A DNA stretch of 64,000 nt from Priestia megaterium (GCF_023824195.1 NZ_CP085442.1:1588001-1652000), one strand, 5' to 3'; numbered from the stretch's first letter, positions 28,338-37,901 are shown. A program made the numbers and translations. Notes: a model not told the origin generated them from the sequence alone.

Positions 28338-29606
28338 ATGAACAAACAGGAAAGTAGCTACAGATGGGTTGTTTTTGGAACCGCTTTATTGGCATATTAT
28401 TTGATTGTCAGTCAACGAACAGCCCCTGGACTTATTACAGAACAGTTAATGAAAGATTTTCACGTTTCAGCGTCTGTTATAGGATTAATGACTAGTATAC
28501 AATTTTTAGCATATGCAGGTCTTCAGATTCCTATTGGTTTACTTTCTGACCGATACGGTCCCAATCGATTTTTGATTATAGGGTCGCTTTTAACTGGAAT
28601 AGGAAGTCTTATCTACAGCACGGCTCCTAATGAATATGTGTTAATTTGCTCTCGTTTACTAGTCGGTACGGGAGACTCAATGATTTTTGTCAATTTAGTG
28701 TTAATTTTAAGTCAGTGGTTTAAGGGAAATGAGTTTGTAAAGCTATTAGGTTTAATTGGGCTGGTAGGAAGTGTAGGTTCATTATCAGCTACCGTGCCTT
28801 TGTCTATGTGGATTTCATTTTCAGGCTGGAGAGTTCCTTTTCTTAGCATAGGTCTAGTTTTAATGGCGGTATGCTACCTGCTTTATGTCGTTTTAGTGAT
28901 AAAACCTAAACGATTATTTCAAGATGATGCTAAAACAAATAAATCCTCTGTTAAGACTCCAGAAAGCGTATGGGCGATCCTAAGGAGAGTGATGACGACT
29001 CGTCAAGCCTGGGCAACATTTCTTTGTCATTTTGGTGTAGTCGGTACATATATCGGTTTTATTGGTTCTTGGGGAGTTCCTTATGGAATGAATGTGTTCC
29101 ATTTATCTCGCGCTGATGCAAGTCAGCTTATTATGTATGGTCTGTTTGGCGCTATGATCGGTGGACCTTTAATCAGCTGGATAACAAGCAGGTTAAATTC
29201 TATTAAAAAAATCTACTCACTTGTTCATCTTATTGTGGTGCTTAGCTGGACTGGATTATTACTGTCCGGCGTGAAACCTTCATTCATGCTAGTAGTTATT
29301 TTGCTTTTTATCATCGGCTTTGGAAACGGCGCAAGCGCTTTGACATTTGCCGTAGTACGTCAATCCTTCTCGGTAAAAGAAGTAGGGGTTGTATCAGGTT
29401 TTGCCAATATGGGAGGATTTTTAAGCGCCGTATTATTACCTAGTATTTTCGGAAATGTCCTGGATTTATTCCCCGAGCGTTCGCTGCATGTTGGTTATCA
29501 TTATGCTTTTATGATTCCCATTTTGTTTTCACTGATGGGGTTGTTAGGTGTCTTACTAATTAAAGAAAAGGGAAAAAAGGAGCAGAAGGTGCTGAAGGCT
29601 TCTTAA
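28338..29606 (+). CDS. MFS transporter
   Basis: This 422-aa protein has about 12 predicted membrane helices. Helix 1 is followed by IVSQRTAPGLITEQLMKDFH, and the motif-A-like loop is GLLSDRYGPNRFLIIG between helices 2 and 3. The central loop (about 190-220) is charged, as usual. I chose the ATG at 28338, with GAGG about ten bases upstream; an ATG at 28320 is also in frame. It lies next to the cyanophycin region but has no visible sigma-54 promoter. The substrate is not predictable, and export of amino acids or an unrelated solute is possible. Confidence 0.85.
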   Translation: MNKQESSYRWVVFGTALLAYYLIVSQRTAPGLITEQLMKDFHVSASVIGLMTSIQFLAYAGLQIPIGLLSDRYGPNRFLIIGSLLTGIGSLIYSTAPNEYVLICSRLLVGTGDSMIFVNLVLILSQWFKGNEFVKLLGLIGLVGSVGSLSATVPLSMWISFSGWRVPFLSIGLVLMAVCYLLYVVLVIKPKRLFQDDAKTNKSSVKTPESVWAILRRVMTTRQAWATFLCHFGVVGTYIGFIGSWGVPYGMNVFHLSRADASQLIMYGLFGAMIGGPLISWITSRLNSIKKIYSLVHLIVVLSWTGLLLSGVKPSFMLVVILLFIIGFGNGASALTFAVVRQSFSVKEVGVVSGFANMGGFLSAVLLPSIFGNVLDLFPERSLHVGYHYAFMIPILFSLMGLLGVLLIKEKGKKEQKVLKAS

Positions 29607-29800
29607 TGTCTTTAAATAAGCAATTTTTATCCAATAAGTTTGTATTTGTAGTATAAGACATATATTTTGTGTAGTTATTCGTTCTCGATATAGATCATAA
29701 AAAGCGTAACAGGTAAAGCTTACTTTAATGTATAGCCGGGGAGACAACAGAAAATGGCGAGCTAAATGTAAATGAAAGGAATCTGTAAGAAGTCAAAAAG

Positions 29801-29971
29801 GTGTTTGTCAGAAGAAAAACAGCAGGTCATAGACTTGCTTTGCTTCAGGATAAAAAGAAAGTGGAAGCTGACATGTCGCAAACCTATCTGCATATAGAAC
29901 CAATTAATTATAAATTAGCGCTGTATGACACATTGGAAGCCGAGTTGAACAATAAACAAATAAAAATTTAG
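29801..29971 (+). pseudogene. Protein-like fragment (56 aa) of unknown family
   Basis: The frame from GTG 29801 reads MFVRRKTAGHRLALLQDKKK and continues VEADMSQTYLHIEPINYKLALY to a stop. The composition is protein-like, but no SD lies at a usable distance and a stop sits four codons upstream. It could be a short gene or the tail of a lost one. It is followed by the palindromic terminator at 30037. Confidence 0.35.
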
Positions 29972-30036
29972 ATGCTGATACTAATGGGGCTTCAACTTAT
30001 ACACAAGCTATAGATCTCAGGTGTGAAAAGCTACGA

Positions 30037-30082
30037 ACCAAACAAAACAAGATAACTGCGCAGTTATCTTGTTTTGTTTGGT
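30037..30082. terminator. Perfect 46-bp palindrome, bidirectional terminator
   Basis: Every base from 30037 to 30058 pairs with 30061-30082, and the centre CG is itself symmetric. The arms are A-rich on the left and T-rich on the right, so the RNA hairpin ends in U-rich DNA on both strands. It separates the fragment at 29.8 kb from the convergent phosphorylase gene. Confidence 0.8.
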
Positions 30083-30087
30083 CTATT

Positions 30088-30834
30088 TTAGTATGTACTG
30101 CTTAAATAAAGAGCTACATCGCGAATTGCTTTATCAGTTTCACTTTCTATTAACTCTCTGTTCTTTGTATACGAATAAAGAGTATCACCGTGAAGAAGGT
30201 GGTCTGATAAATTTAATAAGCCGACAGCGCGCTTGTTGAATTTATGAGCAATGGCTAAAGTGGTAGCTGTCTCCATATCCACGCCGAGAAAATTTGCAAG
30301 CGACCATTCTTTAACCATGTCATGCGTCTCCATAAGCATGGCGCCCATACTGACCACATGTCCTTTTATATATTTGTAGCCTTTTTGTTCACAATATCTA
30401 CAGGCGGCTTCCACTAACTCTTTGTCAGCTTCTACAAGCGTTTGTTCTGGCAAATACCAGTGTGATACGCCATCTTCCATTTGTGCTGCAGATACAATTA
30501 AGATATCTCCATATTGTATAGTAGAAGATAAGCCTCCAAAATATCCCGTTTGAATAAATAAGTCGGTCCCGCTGCCGGCAAATTGATGTACAATGTTTGA
30601 TGCCATCGGACTGCCGTATACATTCGCAAATCCTATATTTCTGTTATTGAACTTGCCTATTACCGTGTTCCATTTAGGCGTATGAACATTAGTGGATAAG
30701 ATCTCTTTCCATAAATTTATATTATCTTGGAATTCCCACTCACCATGAATAATAAATGCATTAGGCACCTCTTTTTCTGATAGCTTTAATACGTTTAGCC
30801 AATCTTCTTTTTCAAAATCGCCATACAGCTTCAT
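30088..30834 (-). CDS. Nucleoside phosphorylase superfamily protein
   Basis: This 248-aa cytoplasmic protein shows the PNP/UDP phosphorylase fold: TVIGKFNNRNIGFANVYGSP, then FIQTGYFGGLSSTIQYGDIL (the glycine-rich strand) and the base-binding region GVDMETATTLAIAH. The C-terminus holds NLSDHLLHGD with the catalytic Asp. It probably splits a nucleoside with phosphate, but purine or uridine preference cannot be told. ATG 30834 is preceded by a purine-rich GGAGAAA. It stands alone. Confidence 0.8.
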   Translation of the reverse strand: MKLYGDFEKEDWLNVLKLSEKEVPNAFIIHGEWEFQDNINLWKEILSTNVHTPKWNTVIGKFNNRNIGFANVYGSPMASNIVHQFAGSGTDLFIQTGYFGGLSSTIQYGDILIVSAAQMEDGVSHWYLPEQTLVEADKELVEAACRYCEQKGYKYIKGHVVSMGAMLMETHDMVKEWSLANFLGVDMETATTLAIAHKFNKRAVGLLNLSDHLLHGDTLYSYTKNRELIESETDKAIRDVALYLSSTY

Positions 30835-31120
30835 CTTTTTCTCCTTATTTTCTCATTTAGACTAGTTAGAAAAGAATTCTTCATTACTAGCTTTCATTCC
30901 TTTAATTTTTAGAACTAACAAATATAAAAGAAATGACGGTTCTGATTTAAAAATGAAGTTATGCGTGCTTTTTTTTACTCATTTCTCGACAAATATTTAG
31001 GATTAAAAAGGAATTCAGTAATAATAAAAGAAATTTCTTACTAACGGTTATTTAAATTAGATAAAGCTGTGAGAAAAGCTCCGTTTAGTTAATGAATGGA
31101 TAAGAGGAGGGAAGGTACAG

Positions 31121-31693
31121 GTGTCAAATTATTTTCCCATAATTAAAACAAAAAGGCTTACCCTAAGGGAAATTGTAGCAGAAGACGCAGGCAATATTTT
31201 AAAATACCTATCCGATAAAGAAGTAATGAAACACTACGGTTTAAAGCCTTTTACAACGGTTGAGGATGCTTTAAATGAGATTGCATGGTATAAATCGATC
31301 TTAAACGAAAAATCTGGAATAAGATGGGGTATTACTCTTAAAGAACAGGATGACATTATTGGCAGCTGCGGGTTTCTTAATAGAGTTCATAACCATTACC
31401 GTACAGAAATTGGATATGAGCTAAGCAAAGATTACTGGGGGAATGGGATTGCTAATGAGGCATTGGGCGCTGTCATAAAATATGGCTTTACACATTTTTA
31501 TTTGCGGAGGATTGAAGCATTAATAGAACCTGCTAATGCTGCTTCACAAAAATTAATAAAAAAACAGGGCTTTATAAAAGAAGGCTTATTAAGAAGCTAT
31601 GAATTTACGTGTGGAAAATTTGATGATTTGTATATGTATTCTTTATTAAAACAAGATTTTGACAGGCTTCAACCACATGAAGGGAATATCTAG
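31121..31693 (+). CDS. GNAT acetyltransferase, RimJ/RimL type
   Basis: This 190-aa protein starts TKRLTLREIVAEDAGNILKY, the typical beta1-alpha1 of the Acetyltransf_3 group. The acetyl-CoA loop is YELSKDYWGNGIANEALGAV, followed by RRIEALIEPANAASQKLIKK. The start is GTG 31121, ten bases after GGAGGG. Relatives acetylate ribosomal-protein N-termini or amino groups of small molecules; the substrate here is unknown. A second GNAT gene follows after 51 bases. Confidence 0.88.
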   Translation: MSNYFPIIKTKRLTLREIVAEDAGNILKYLSDKEVMKHYGLKPFTTVEDALNEIAWYKSILNEKSGIRWGITLKEQDDIIGSCGFLNRVHNHYRTEIGYELSKDYWGNGIANEALGAVIKYGFTHFYLRRIEALIEPANAASQKLIKKQGFIKEGLLRSYEFTCGKFDDLYMYSLLKQDFDRLQPHEGNI

Positions 31694-31744
31694 ACATTGT
31701 TATTAAGAATACGGATAGCACAATGACAGATAAGGGGAAAATGT

Positions 31745-32194
31745 ATGGCCCATTTTAATTTTGATATTGTTCACTATCATCCTCAATTTGCTGAGCAAAC
31801 GGTAAAAATGTGGAGAGATAGTAAAGAAAAAGCGATTGGACAAAAGGAAATGCACAGTTTTGAGGGTCATGTTTATTTTTTAAATCATATATTGTCAGCA
31901 CACTATAAAATTGAATTAGCTTTAATAGATGAACAAATAGTAGGAATGATTGCTTATAATGCTGACGAAATTAGCCAGCTGTACGTTCATGTAGATTATC
32001 AAGGAGAAGGAATTGGACAGCGTTTACTCGAAAGAGCCAAAACAGAATCAAATGGAAAATTAACATTACGTACATTTGAACGAAATAAAAACGCCCAGCG
32101 ATTTTACGAGAAGCACGGATTCAGTATTATAAAGAGAGGATGTGAAAATGAAGAGAAATTACCTGATATTACATACGAATGGACAAATAAATGA
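31745..32194 (+). CDS. GNAT acetyltransferase
   Basis: This 149-aa single GNAT domain has the acetyl-CoA P-loop VDYQGEGIGQRLLERAK and the C-terminal NKNAQRFYEKHGF. ATG 31745 follows GGGGAAA. The preceding GNAT gene lies 51 bases upstream in the same direction, so they may be co-transcribed. No substrate can be named. Confidence 0.88.
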   Translation: MAHFNFDIVHYHPQFAEQTVKMWRDSKEKAIGQKEMHSFEGHVYFLNHILSAHYKIELALIDEQIVGMIAYNADEISQLYVHVDYQGEGIGQRLLERAKTESNGKLTLRTFERNKNAQRFYEKHGFSIIKRGCENEEKLPDITYEWTNK

Positions 32195-32337
32195 AAAATA
32201 CGTAATTCTAATGAAGGAGAGGTTATTGTGAATAAGTTGGCGCATGAAACATAACAACGCTGCCTGTATGTTCGTGGCCCGCCTTTTACTAGTTTAGGAT
32301 AGATGATTAATCTGACTATTAAAAGGAGGAGTTTAAC

Positions 32338-33099
32338 ATGATAACAGACAAACATTTTTTAAACGCTGTAAACAATACAAATATTGATTTTACTGGATGG
32401 GATTTTTCTGCTATCACTCAGACTGGTCGTATGGATAGTGACATACTTTCGTGGTCATATGGAAGTGAAGCTTTTCACCTTATTCAAAACGCTCACGCTG
32501 CTTTAGATATGGGAACAGGAGGAGGAGAGTTTTTATCTCTACTACAACCTTTCCCTCATGTTATGTATGCTACAGAAGGATATAAACCTAACGTTCCAAT
32601 CGCTAAAAAACGTTTAGAACCGCTTGGTGTCAAAGTTGTTGAACGAACTGAAGACACAAATTTACCGTTTAAAGAGGGTACATTCAATTTGATTTTGAAC
32701 CAGCATGAATCTTTTTGTGCTTCGGAAGTACGCCGAATTTTATCAACCCAAGGCACGTTCTTCACTCAGCAAGTGGGCGGGTTAGACTGTTCGCGAATTA
32801 ATGAATGTGTAGGAGTTCCAATAAATAAAGAGTTTTCTAACTGGAATTTAAAGAAAGCAATAGAGGAGCTTAGACAAAGTGCTTTTAACATCGTCTTTTG
32901 CAAAGAAGAGTTTCCTGTACAGAGATTTTATGATATTGGGGCGTTAGTTTTTTATCTAAAAGCAATTCCTTGGCAAGTTCCTAATTTTGATGTAGAAACA
33001 CATATCGAAGGATTGTATAACATACATGGCATTATACAGTCTCAAGGTTTTTTTGACGTAAAACAACATCGTTTTATTATCAAAGCTGAGGCAAAATAA
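32338..33099 (+). CDS. Class I SAM-dependent methyltransferase
   Basis: This 253-aa protein has SAM motif I as LDMGTGGGEFLSLLQPFP (about 60-77), the acidic end of strand 2 at YATEGYKPN, and motif IV-like NLILNQHESF. The rest is variable, as expected for a substrate domain. It begins 9 bases after AGGAGG at ATG 32338 and ends at a very strong 21-bp hairpin. Product and substrate are unknown. A similar arrangement of stand-alone methyltransferases beside GNAT genes is common in Bacillus accessory DNA. Confidence 0.85.
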   Translation: MITDKHFLNAVNNTNIDFTGWDFSAITQTGRMDSDILSWSYGSEAFHLIQNAHAALDMGTGGGEFLSLLQPFPHVMYATEGYKPNVPIAKKRLEPLGVKVVERTEDTNLPFKEGTFNLILNQHESFCASEVRRILSTQGTFFTQQVGGLDCSRINECVGVPINKEFSNWNLKKAIEELRQSAFNIVFCKEEFPVQRFYDIGALVFYLKAIPWQVPNFDVETHIEGLYNIHGIIQSQGFFDVKQHRFIIKAEAK

Positions 33100-33114
33100 A
33101 TAGTGTAAGCTGAT

Positions 33115-33162
33115 CATATATAAAAATCGGATCTCTAACTGGAGATCCGATTTTTATATATG
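33115..33162. terminator. Strong bidirectional terminator
   Basis: A 21-bp perfect stem (33115-33135 with 33142-33162), loop of six, with A-rich left and T-rich right edge. It is shared by the convergent methyltransferase and YczE-like genes. Confidence 0.88.
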
Positions 33163-33194
33163 AATGATGATTGTACATAAACGTTCTATTTCAG

Positions 33195-33842
33195 TTATGT
33201 AATGGAGCGTTTATGATCTTTAGTATGATTTTGTGATATACGAGAGTTTGTTAAAATGCATTCTAATGCTCTGTTAGTAATGGGCATAAAAAAATTAAGC
33301 AGCACGCCGCCTAAAAATACGGTTAATAACGTTCCGACACCAATTGGTCCGTTTAAAATCATTGCAGCTAGTAAAAATGTGAAGTAAATCAATGTTCTTG
33401 AAAGCAATAAATTTGTTTTAGCTAGTTTTTGTATGATTAATGTTAAGCGGTCAATTGGAATGGGTGCAAAGTTTGTATGTAAATAGGCTGAGGTTCCTAC
33501 TCCTATGATAATTAAACCGATTCCAAAACAACATACTTTGCTGTACCAACTTTCGAACGTAACCCAGTTCTGTAATAAAAAAAGCCATACATCAATACCA
33601 AGACCCGTTATGAATGCTGTTAACAGTCCCAGTACTTCTGGCTTTTGTTTGCTTAAAAGGGCATTACCACAAATTAAAACACATGCAAGTATAATTTCCC
33701 AGCTTCCAACGCTAAGACCTACGTTTAGGGATAGTCCAACTAACAGTGCATCAAAAGGTGAAGCTCCTAGGTTGGATTGTATCGTCAAAGCAATTCCCAG
33801 AGTTAATAGTAAAATTCCTCCTACATAAACAACATATTTCAC
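33195..33842 (-). CDS. YczE/YyaS-type membrane protein
   Basis: This 215-aa protein has about five hydrophobic helices and the YczE/YitT-family opening GIALTIQSNLGASPFDALLV. A second family-like region is TNFAPIPIDRLTLIIQKL. The start is GTG 33842, ten bases after AAAGGAG. It is divergent from a MarR regulator whose operator-like palindrome pair lies between the two genes, so it is probably regulated by that protein. The function of the family is not established. Confidence 0.82.
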   Translation of the reverse strand: MKYVVYVGGILLLTLGIALTIQSNLGASPFDALLVGLSLNVGLSVGSWEIILACVLICGNALLSKQKPEVLGLLTAFITGLGIDVWLFLLQNWVTFESWYSKVCCFGIGLIIIGVGTSAYLHTNFAPIPIDRLTLIIQKLAKTNLLLSRTLIYFTFLLAAMILNGPIGVGTLLTVFLGGVLLNFFMPITNRALECILTNSRISQNHTKDHKRSIT

Positions 33843-33870
33843 TGTAATCAGCTCCTTTATTCATTATTTT

Positions 33871-33935
33871 TTGTTGCAAATGCAACTATTTTAAGGTACA
33901 TTAAACTTATATTATTTTTATTGTATTTGCAACAA
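33871..33935. promoter_or_regulatory. Two inverted 16-bp operator sites (probable MarR/YybA operator)
   Basis: TTGTTGCAAATGCAAC at 33871-33886 and, on the other strand, TTGTTGCAAATACAAT at 33935-33920. The two differ at only two bases and each is a partial palindrome (GTTGCA/TGCAAC). They flank the A/T-rich promoter region between the YczE-like gene and the MarR gene. Confidence 0.7.
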
Positions 33936-33958
33936 AAATATGCACAAAGGAGACATTT

Positions 33959-34955
<997 letters not shown>

Positions 34956-34979
34956 TTTTTTTAAGATAAATAAAGTACG

Positions 34980-35023
34980 ATAAGGATTATTCACTAATTT
35001 AGCTGGTAGAGAATAATCCTTAT
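34980..35023 (+). terminator. Hairpin terminator after paiA
   Basis: Perfect 13-bp arms ATAAGGATTATTC (34980-34992) and GAATAATCCTTAT (35011-35023) with an 18-base loop. No long T tract. Confidence 0.6.
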
Positions 35024-35044
35024 TACAGAGATTTTATGAATTTT

Positions 35045-35282
35045 TTAAAGCTGATGCTCGCAGGGTAATACTCGTGGAAGCGTAATAGCTATCAAGATAA
35101 TTCCTAGTGAGCTCTTTACGTGTAAGTAATTAACTGCATGCCATTGTTCAGCGGTTACATACATGAAAATCGAAAGGCTTGAGAACATGTTTGCCACCCA
35201 TAAATAAATAAATAAATAAATAAATAAACTTTCCGTGCCAGACGCTCGTTATAATGTTAGCTTCTTTCGTTTTGGAAATCAC
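35045..35282 (-). pseudogene. MFS transporter N-terminal fragment broken by a TTTA repeat
   Basis: From GTG 35282 the minus strand encodes ISKTKEANIITSVWHGKF, the N-tail of an MFS exporter. A (TTTA)7 run then shifts the frame. After the run another frame reads WVANMFSSLSIFMYVTAEQW, HAVNYLHVKSSLGI and TLPRVL, typical for helices 1-2 of MFS drug exporters, and it stops at 35045. With six repeat units the two parts would be joined. The remaining ten helices are missing, so it is a relic. It follows the ArsR gene in the same direction, the usual order for regulator and exporter. Confidence 0.6.
35201..35228 (+). repeat. Tetranucleotide repeat (TAAA)7
   Basis: Seven uninterrupted TAAA units (TTTA on the minus strand) lie inside the first membrane helix of the MFS fragment. 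Three units would encode the expected FIYL; four extra units (16 bases) shift the frame. Confidence 0.9.
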
Positions 35283-35317
35283 ATTTGCACCTCAACTTTA
35301 TTCGAAATGATGACAAA

Positions 35318-35344
35318 CTAATTAGATGTGTATCGAATTAGAAA
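35318..35344. promoter_or_regulatory. Operator-like repeat, copy 2 (upstream of MFS fragment)
   Basis: CTAATTAGATGTGTATCGAA and the following TTAGAAA form an imperfect palindrome (CTAATT/AATTAG). It matches, in inverted orientation, the site upstream of the ArsR gene at 35975-36000 in 22 of 26 positions. It sits between ArsR stop and MFS start, so each gene had its own operator. Confidence 0.65.
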
Positions 35345-35374
35345 GCTTAAAAAATGAACTTTTTTACGTTCATT

Positions 35375-35956
35375 TTAAAAAATAACGGGCCACATCTCTT
35401 TCGGATTTAACTCGTATTCTCCATTTTGCCTATACATAAAATGCTGCATAATTAACTCTCTGCGAATAGTTGCATAATCTTCATGGTATTTTTTTATATA
35501 TTCATTTAATTCTTTTTCTGGATACCTTTTTCCATGCTGTAAATCACGTATTAAATAAGCTAATATCACGTTCTTTTTCTTTCTTTGGCTCGGAATGATT
35601 TTTAAAGTGCCATCACTATTTATAAAGTTTTTAACAATAGATAATTTATCTTTATCGTGTAATTGATTATCTTGATTTTCCATCACGTCATCTCCAATCC
35701 TCAAAATAGCCTTTGAGTTATATTCAAGCCTTTCAAGATTTAGATAAAAATAAATAATATTTCCTTGTCTTCTTTGATAAATGATTCCTACATCTCTTAG
35801 CTTTGAAATATGATGAGTAATAGTTGAAGGCTGCAACCCCAATTTGTAAGCAATTGCTTGCCCGTGAAGAGGTCCTTTTTTTAATAGTGAAATAATTCTA
35901 ATTCTGGTCGGATCGCCAACGGCTTTATGGTAATTCACCAACTTATCCAATTGCAT
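35375..35956 (-). CDS. ArsR-type regulator with DUF2087 domain
   Basis: This 193-aa protein has an N-terminal winged helix (about 8-85: AVGDPTRIRIISLLKKGPLH, then GLQPSTITHHISKLRDVGI and QRRQGNIIYFYLN). A C-terminal DUF2087 segment is at about 120-185 (RYPEKELNEYIKKYHEDYAT, RRELIMQHFMYR). No ArsR metal-site Cys pair is visible, so the signal is not a thiol-bound metal. ATG 35956 has AAAGAAGG upstream. It probably represses itself and the now broken MFS gene through the paired operator sites on either side. Confidence 0.87.
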   Translation of the reverse strand: MQLDKLVNYHKAVGDPTRIRIISLLKKGPLHGQAIAYKLGLQPSTITHHISKLRDVGIIYQRRQGNIIYFYLNLERLEYNSKAILRIGDDVMENQDNQLHDKDKLSIVKNFINSDGTLKIIPSQRKKKNVILAYLIRDLQHGKRYPEKELNEYIKKYHEDYATIRRELIMQHFMYRQNGEYELNPKEMWPVIF

Positions 35957-35974
35957 AGCTTAATACCTTCTTTC

Positions 35975-36020
35975 TTTAATTCGATATGCATCTAATTAGA
36001 TATTAATCGAATTAGATGTA
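35975..36020. promoter_or_regulatory. Operator-like repeat, copy 1 (upstream of ArsR gene)
   Basis: TTTAATTCGATATGCATCTA and the following ATTAGA (35975-36000), then a second half-site AATCGAATTAGATGTATA (36004-36021) in opposite orientation. It matches the downstream copy at 35318-35344. Confidence 0.65.
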
Positions 36021-36225
36021 TATGTCAAAAAAGTGAAAATATTTAATGTGATTACTTGTTACATTGCATATATATAAAATCTGCTCCACATGATCTTCAA
36101 ACTTTTTTGAAAAAAGAGCCTGTTTCTTCGTATAATTTAACCATTATTTTTACCTGCTTTTTTATTATAAAGAAAAAGTTACCACGTTTTCATCAAATGA
36201 TACCGGGGAACATATTCAAAGAGAT

Positions 36226-36489
36226 AAATGCGGAAAGCTTAAAAATGGTGAATCAATTGTAAAAGGAAAACGTATTACAGCTTTTACAGACTCAGAAGAG
36301 AAAGATACAGCCTTAGATAAATACATGCCGTTTCTTCTTGAAACAAAACTTCGTGAGTTAGGCGCTGAGTTTATTGCAAAAGATAACTGGACGGATTACA
36401 TTGAAGTGGATAGAAAGCTTTTAACAGGGCAAAATCCAAAATCTACAATCAGCCTAGCAAAAGAATTTGTACGTGCTTTAAATGCGTAA
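36226..36489 (+). pseudogene. DJ-1/PfpI family C-terminal fragment
   Basis: Reads KCGKLKNGESIVKGKRITAF, then TDSEEKDTALDKYMPFLLET and LLTGQNPKSTISLAKEFVRA to a stop. This is the C-terminal third of a type-1 glutamine-amidotransferase-like (DJ-1/PfpI, Hsp31/YhbO group) protein; LLTGQNPxS is its hallmark. The frame is open further upstream to about 36163, but that part has no family resemblance and no start. The nucleophile-elbow cysteine region is missing. It is a relic with the promoter-proximal two-thirds deleted. Confidence 0.75.
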
Positions 36490-36508
36490 AAGTGTATAAC
36501 CCTAATGT

Positions 36509-36543
36509 GGATGTCTCATAATTATTTGAGACATCCCTATTTT
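36509..36543 (+). terminator. Terminator behind DJ-1 fragment
   Basis: Stem GGATGTCTCA / TGAGACATCC (36509-36518, 36527-36536) followed by CTATTTT. It is the preserved terminator of the decayed gene. Confidence 0.75.
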
Positions 36544-36609
36544 CTTTGGGGTGAAATAATAGGGGATTTTAGGGAATTAAAAAGGCGGCTATATATAAAT
36601 AGCTACCTT

Positions 36610-36804
36610 TTAATTATTAGAAGATTTATTTCTGAAAATGTAGGTAGTAATTCCTGTTACAATTATAACAGCTACAATACAAATGATCAGACGCACAATC
36701 TGTGTCACAAGAATATTATCTGCAATGCTCATGTTTTTCGTTAGAATTAACGTTCCATAGGCAGCTAAAACAGATAGAAACATATTGACGATTCGTTGGG
36801 CCAT
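36610..36804 (-). CDS. Small two-helix membrane protein (64 aa)
   Basis: ATG 36804 lies ten bases behind AAAGGAG. Two hydrophobic stretches (about 6-21 and 33-55) are joined by KNMSIADNILVTQ; a short basic tail FRNKSSNN follows. Unknown family. It stands alone between a remnant and a hypothetical gene. Confidence 0.6.
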   Translation of the reverse strand: MAQRIVNMFLSVLAAYGTLILTKNMSIADNILVTQIVRLIICIVAVIIVTGITTYIFRNKSSNN

Positions 36805-37052
36805 GTTGTCATTACTCCTTTCGTTCCACTCCTTTACACTTTAACATATGTGTTCACTATAAAAAATATTGAATTACAAGTAGGTTATAAATAAGAACTC
36901 TAGTAAAAGAATCTACGTCAAAAAATAATTTTGTAATGTATTCATTGAGATTATATTAGCTGTTCCGACTAATCGGAGTACAAAGGAGGAAATGAGAGTT
37001 CTTCACTGGAATTTTAACATGCTTATATTACTTTTTAGGTAGGTGGAAAAAT

Positions 37053-37517
37053 TTGTTTGGTGAATTAAAAAAGCTATTTATGGATAAAGATGATCTCGAA
37101 ACAAATGACAAATACATTTCAGTCCCAGAGAGTGAAATGAATGAGAATTTAAAAAGAGATATAGTGAAGTTGGAAAGATTAGGAGAAGTATATAGTGAAA
37201 GTCTGCAAAAAAAATATAAAAGTAAATTTGAGCGTGATGGTAAGCGGAACTTAAAAATATGGGTGTGTAGAGATATTGATGGCGACCACATATCAAATCT
37301 AAGTTCAGAGCAGTGTCTAGAAAAAGAATACCGTTCTCAGGTTGCGATAAACTTTGAAGGTTTTACAGATGAAGAAGATGCATACATTTATTACATTCAA
37401 TTGTGGTATTACTTTGGTGGTTATTTTAAAGGGTCAGGCGCTTTGTATGATCTGTCAAAAAATCATTTAGAAACTGATATTAAAGAAAAGGTGGAAGAAA
37501 TACTTAAACAACAGTAA
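37053..37517 (+). CDS. Hypothetical acidic protein (154 aa)
   Basis: The start is TTG 37053 with AGGTGG eight bases upstream. The product is soluble and charged: MFGELKKLFMDKDDLETNDK at the N-terminus, a helical middle, then an aromatic-rich part AYIYYIQLWYYFGGYFKGSG and a helical Lys/Glu tail. I do not recognise it. Just upstream a good SD precedes a very short frame (MRVLHWNFNMLILLFR, 36991-37041), which may be chance. Confidence 0.55.
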   Translation: MFGELKKLFMDKDDLETNDKYISVPESEMNENLKRDIVKLERLGEVYSESLQKKYKSKFERDGKRNLKIWVCRDIDGDHISNLSSEQCLEKEYRSQVAINFEGFTDEEDAYIYYIQLWYYFGGYFKGSGALYDLSKNHLETDIKEKVEEILKQQ

Positions 37518-37677
37518 CCACGGAAAACTGGTACGATTCTTTTCATCGTGCTAGTGGAGATCTGAAATGGGTATCTTTGCATACAATGCCGTATAGGACC
37601 GGCTAGGTCATAACCCCAGCTGATAAAGAAAATTATCGTATTTACGATGGACACTGTTGGGCTTACCGAGAAAAGTA
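37518..37677 (+). pseudogene. Broken coding relic of unknown family
   Basis: Two frames look coding but are interrupted: VTTENWYDSFHRASGDLKWV to a stop at about 37606, and PADKENYRIYDGHCWAYREK ending at about 37677. They are probably pieces of one small lost gene. No start or ribosome site. Confidence 0.35.
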
Positions 37678-37706
37678 ATAATAACTATACAGTAAGGAGA
37701 AAACGA

Positions 37707-37901
37707 ATGAAAAAGCATTGCTGCGATTATATGGATTATCATGCGAACTTTACATGTGACATTCATAGTGATCCATTTGAGTGTCCAGATAACTTTATTT
37801 TATTTAATCAAACAGACAACGAATACGGTTTAATTGTCCATGATGGCGGTTCGTCCATTATTGGGATTTCATTTTGTCCATGGTGTGGTACGAAGCTATG
37901 A
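37707..37901 (+). CDS. DUF6980-like cysteine-rich small protein
   Basis: This 64-aa protein starts MKKHCCDYMDYHANFTCDIH and ends FCPWCGTKL. Five or six cysteines (CC, C, C, CxxC) suggest a zinc-binding fold. The middle part EYGLIVHDGGSSIIGIS is the family's most conserved block. ATG 37707 has AAGGAG eight bases upstream; the longer frame from 37647 has none. Function is unknown. Confidence 0.7.
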   Translation: MKKHCCDYMDYHANFTCDIHSDPFECPDNFILFNQTDNEYGLIVHDGGSSIIGISFCPWCGTKL

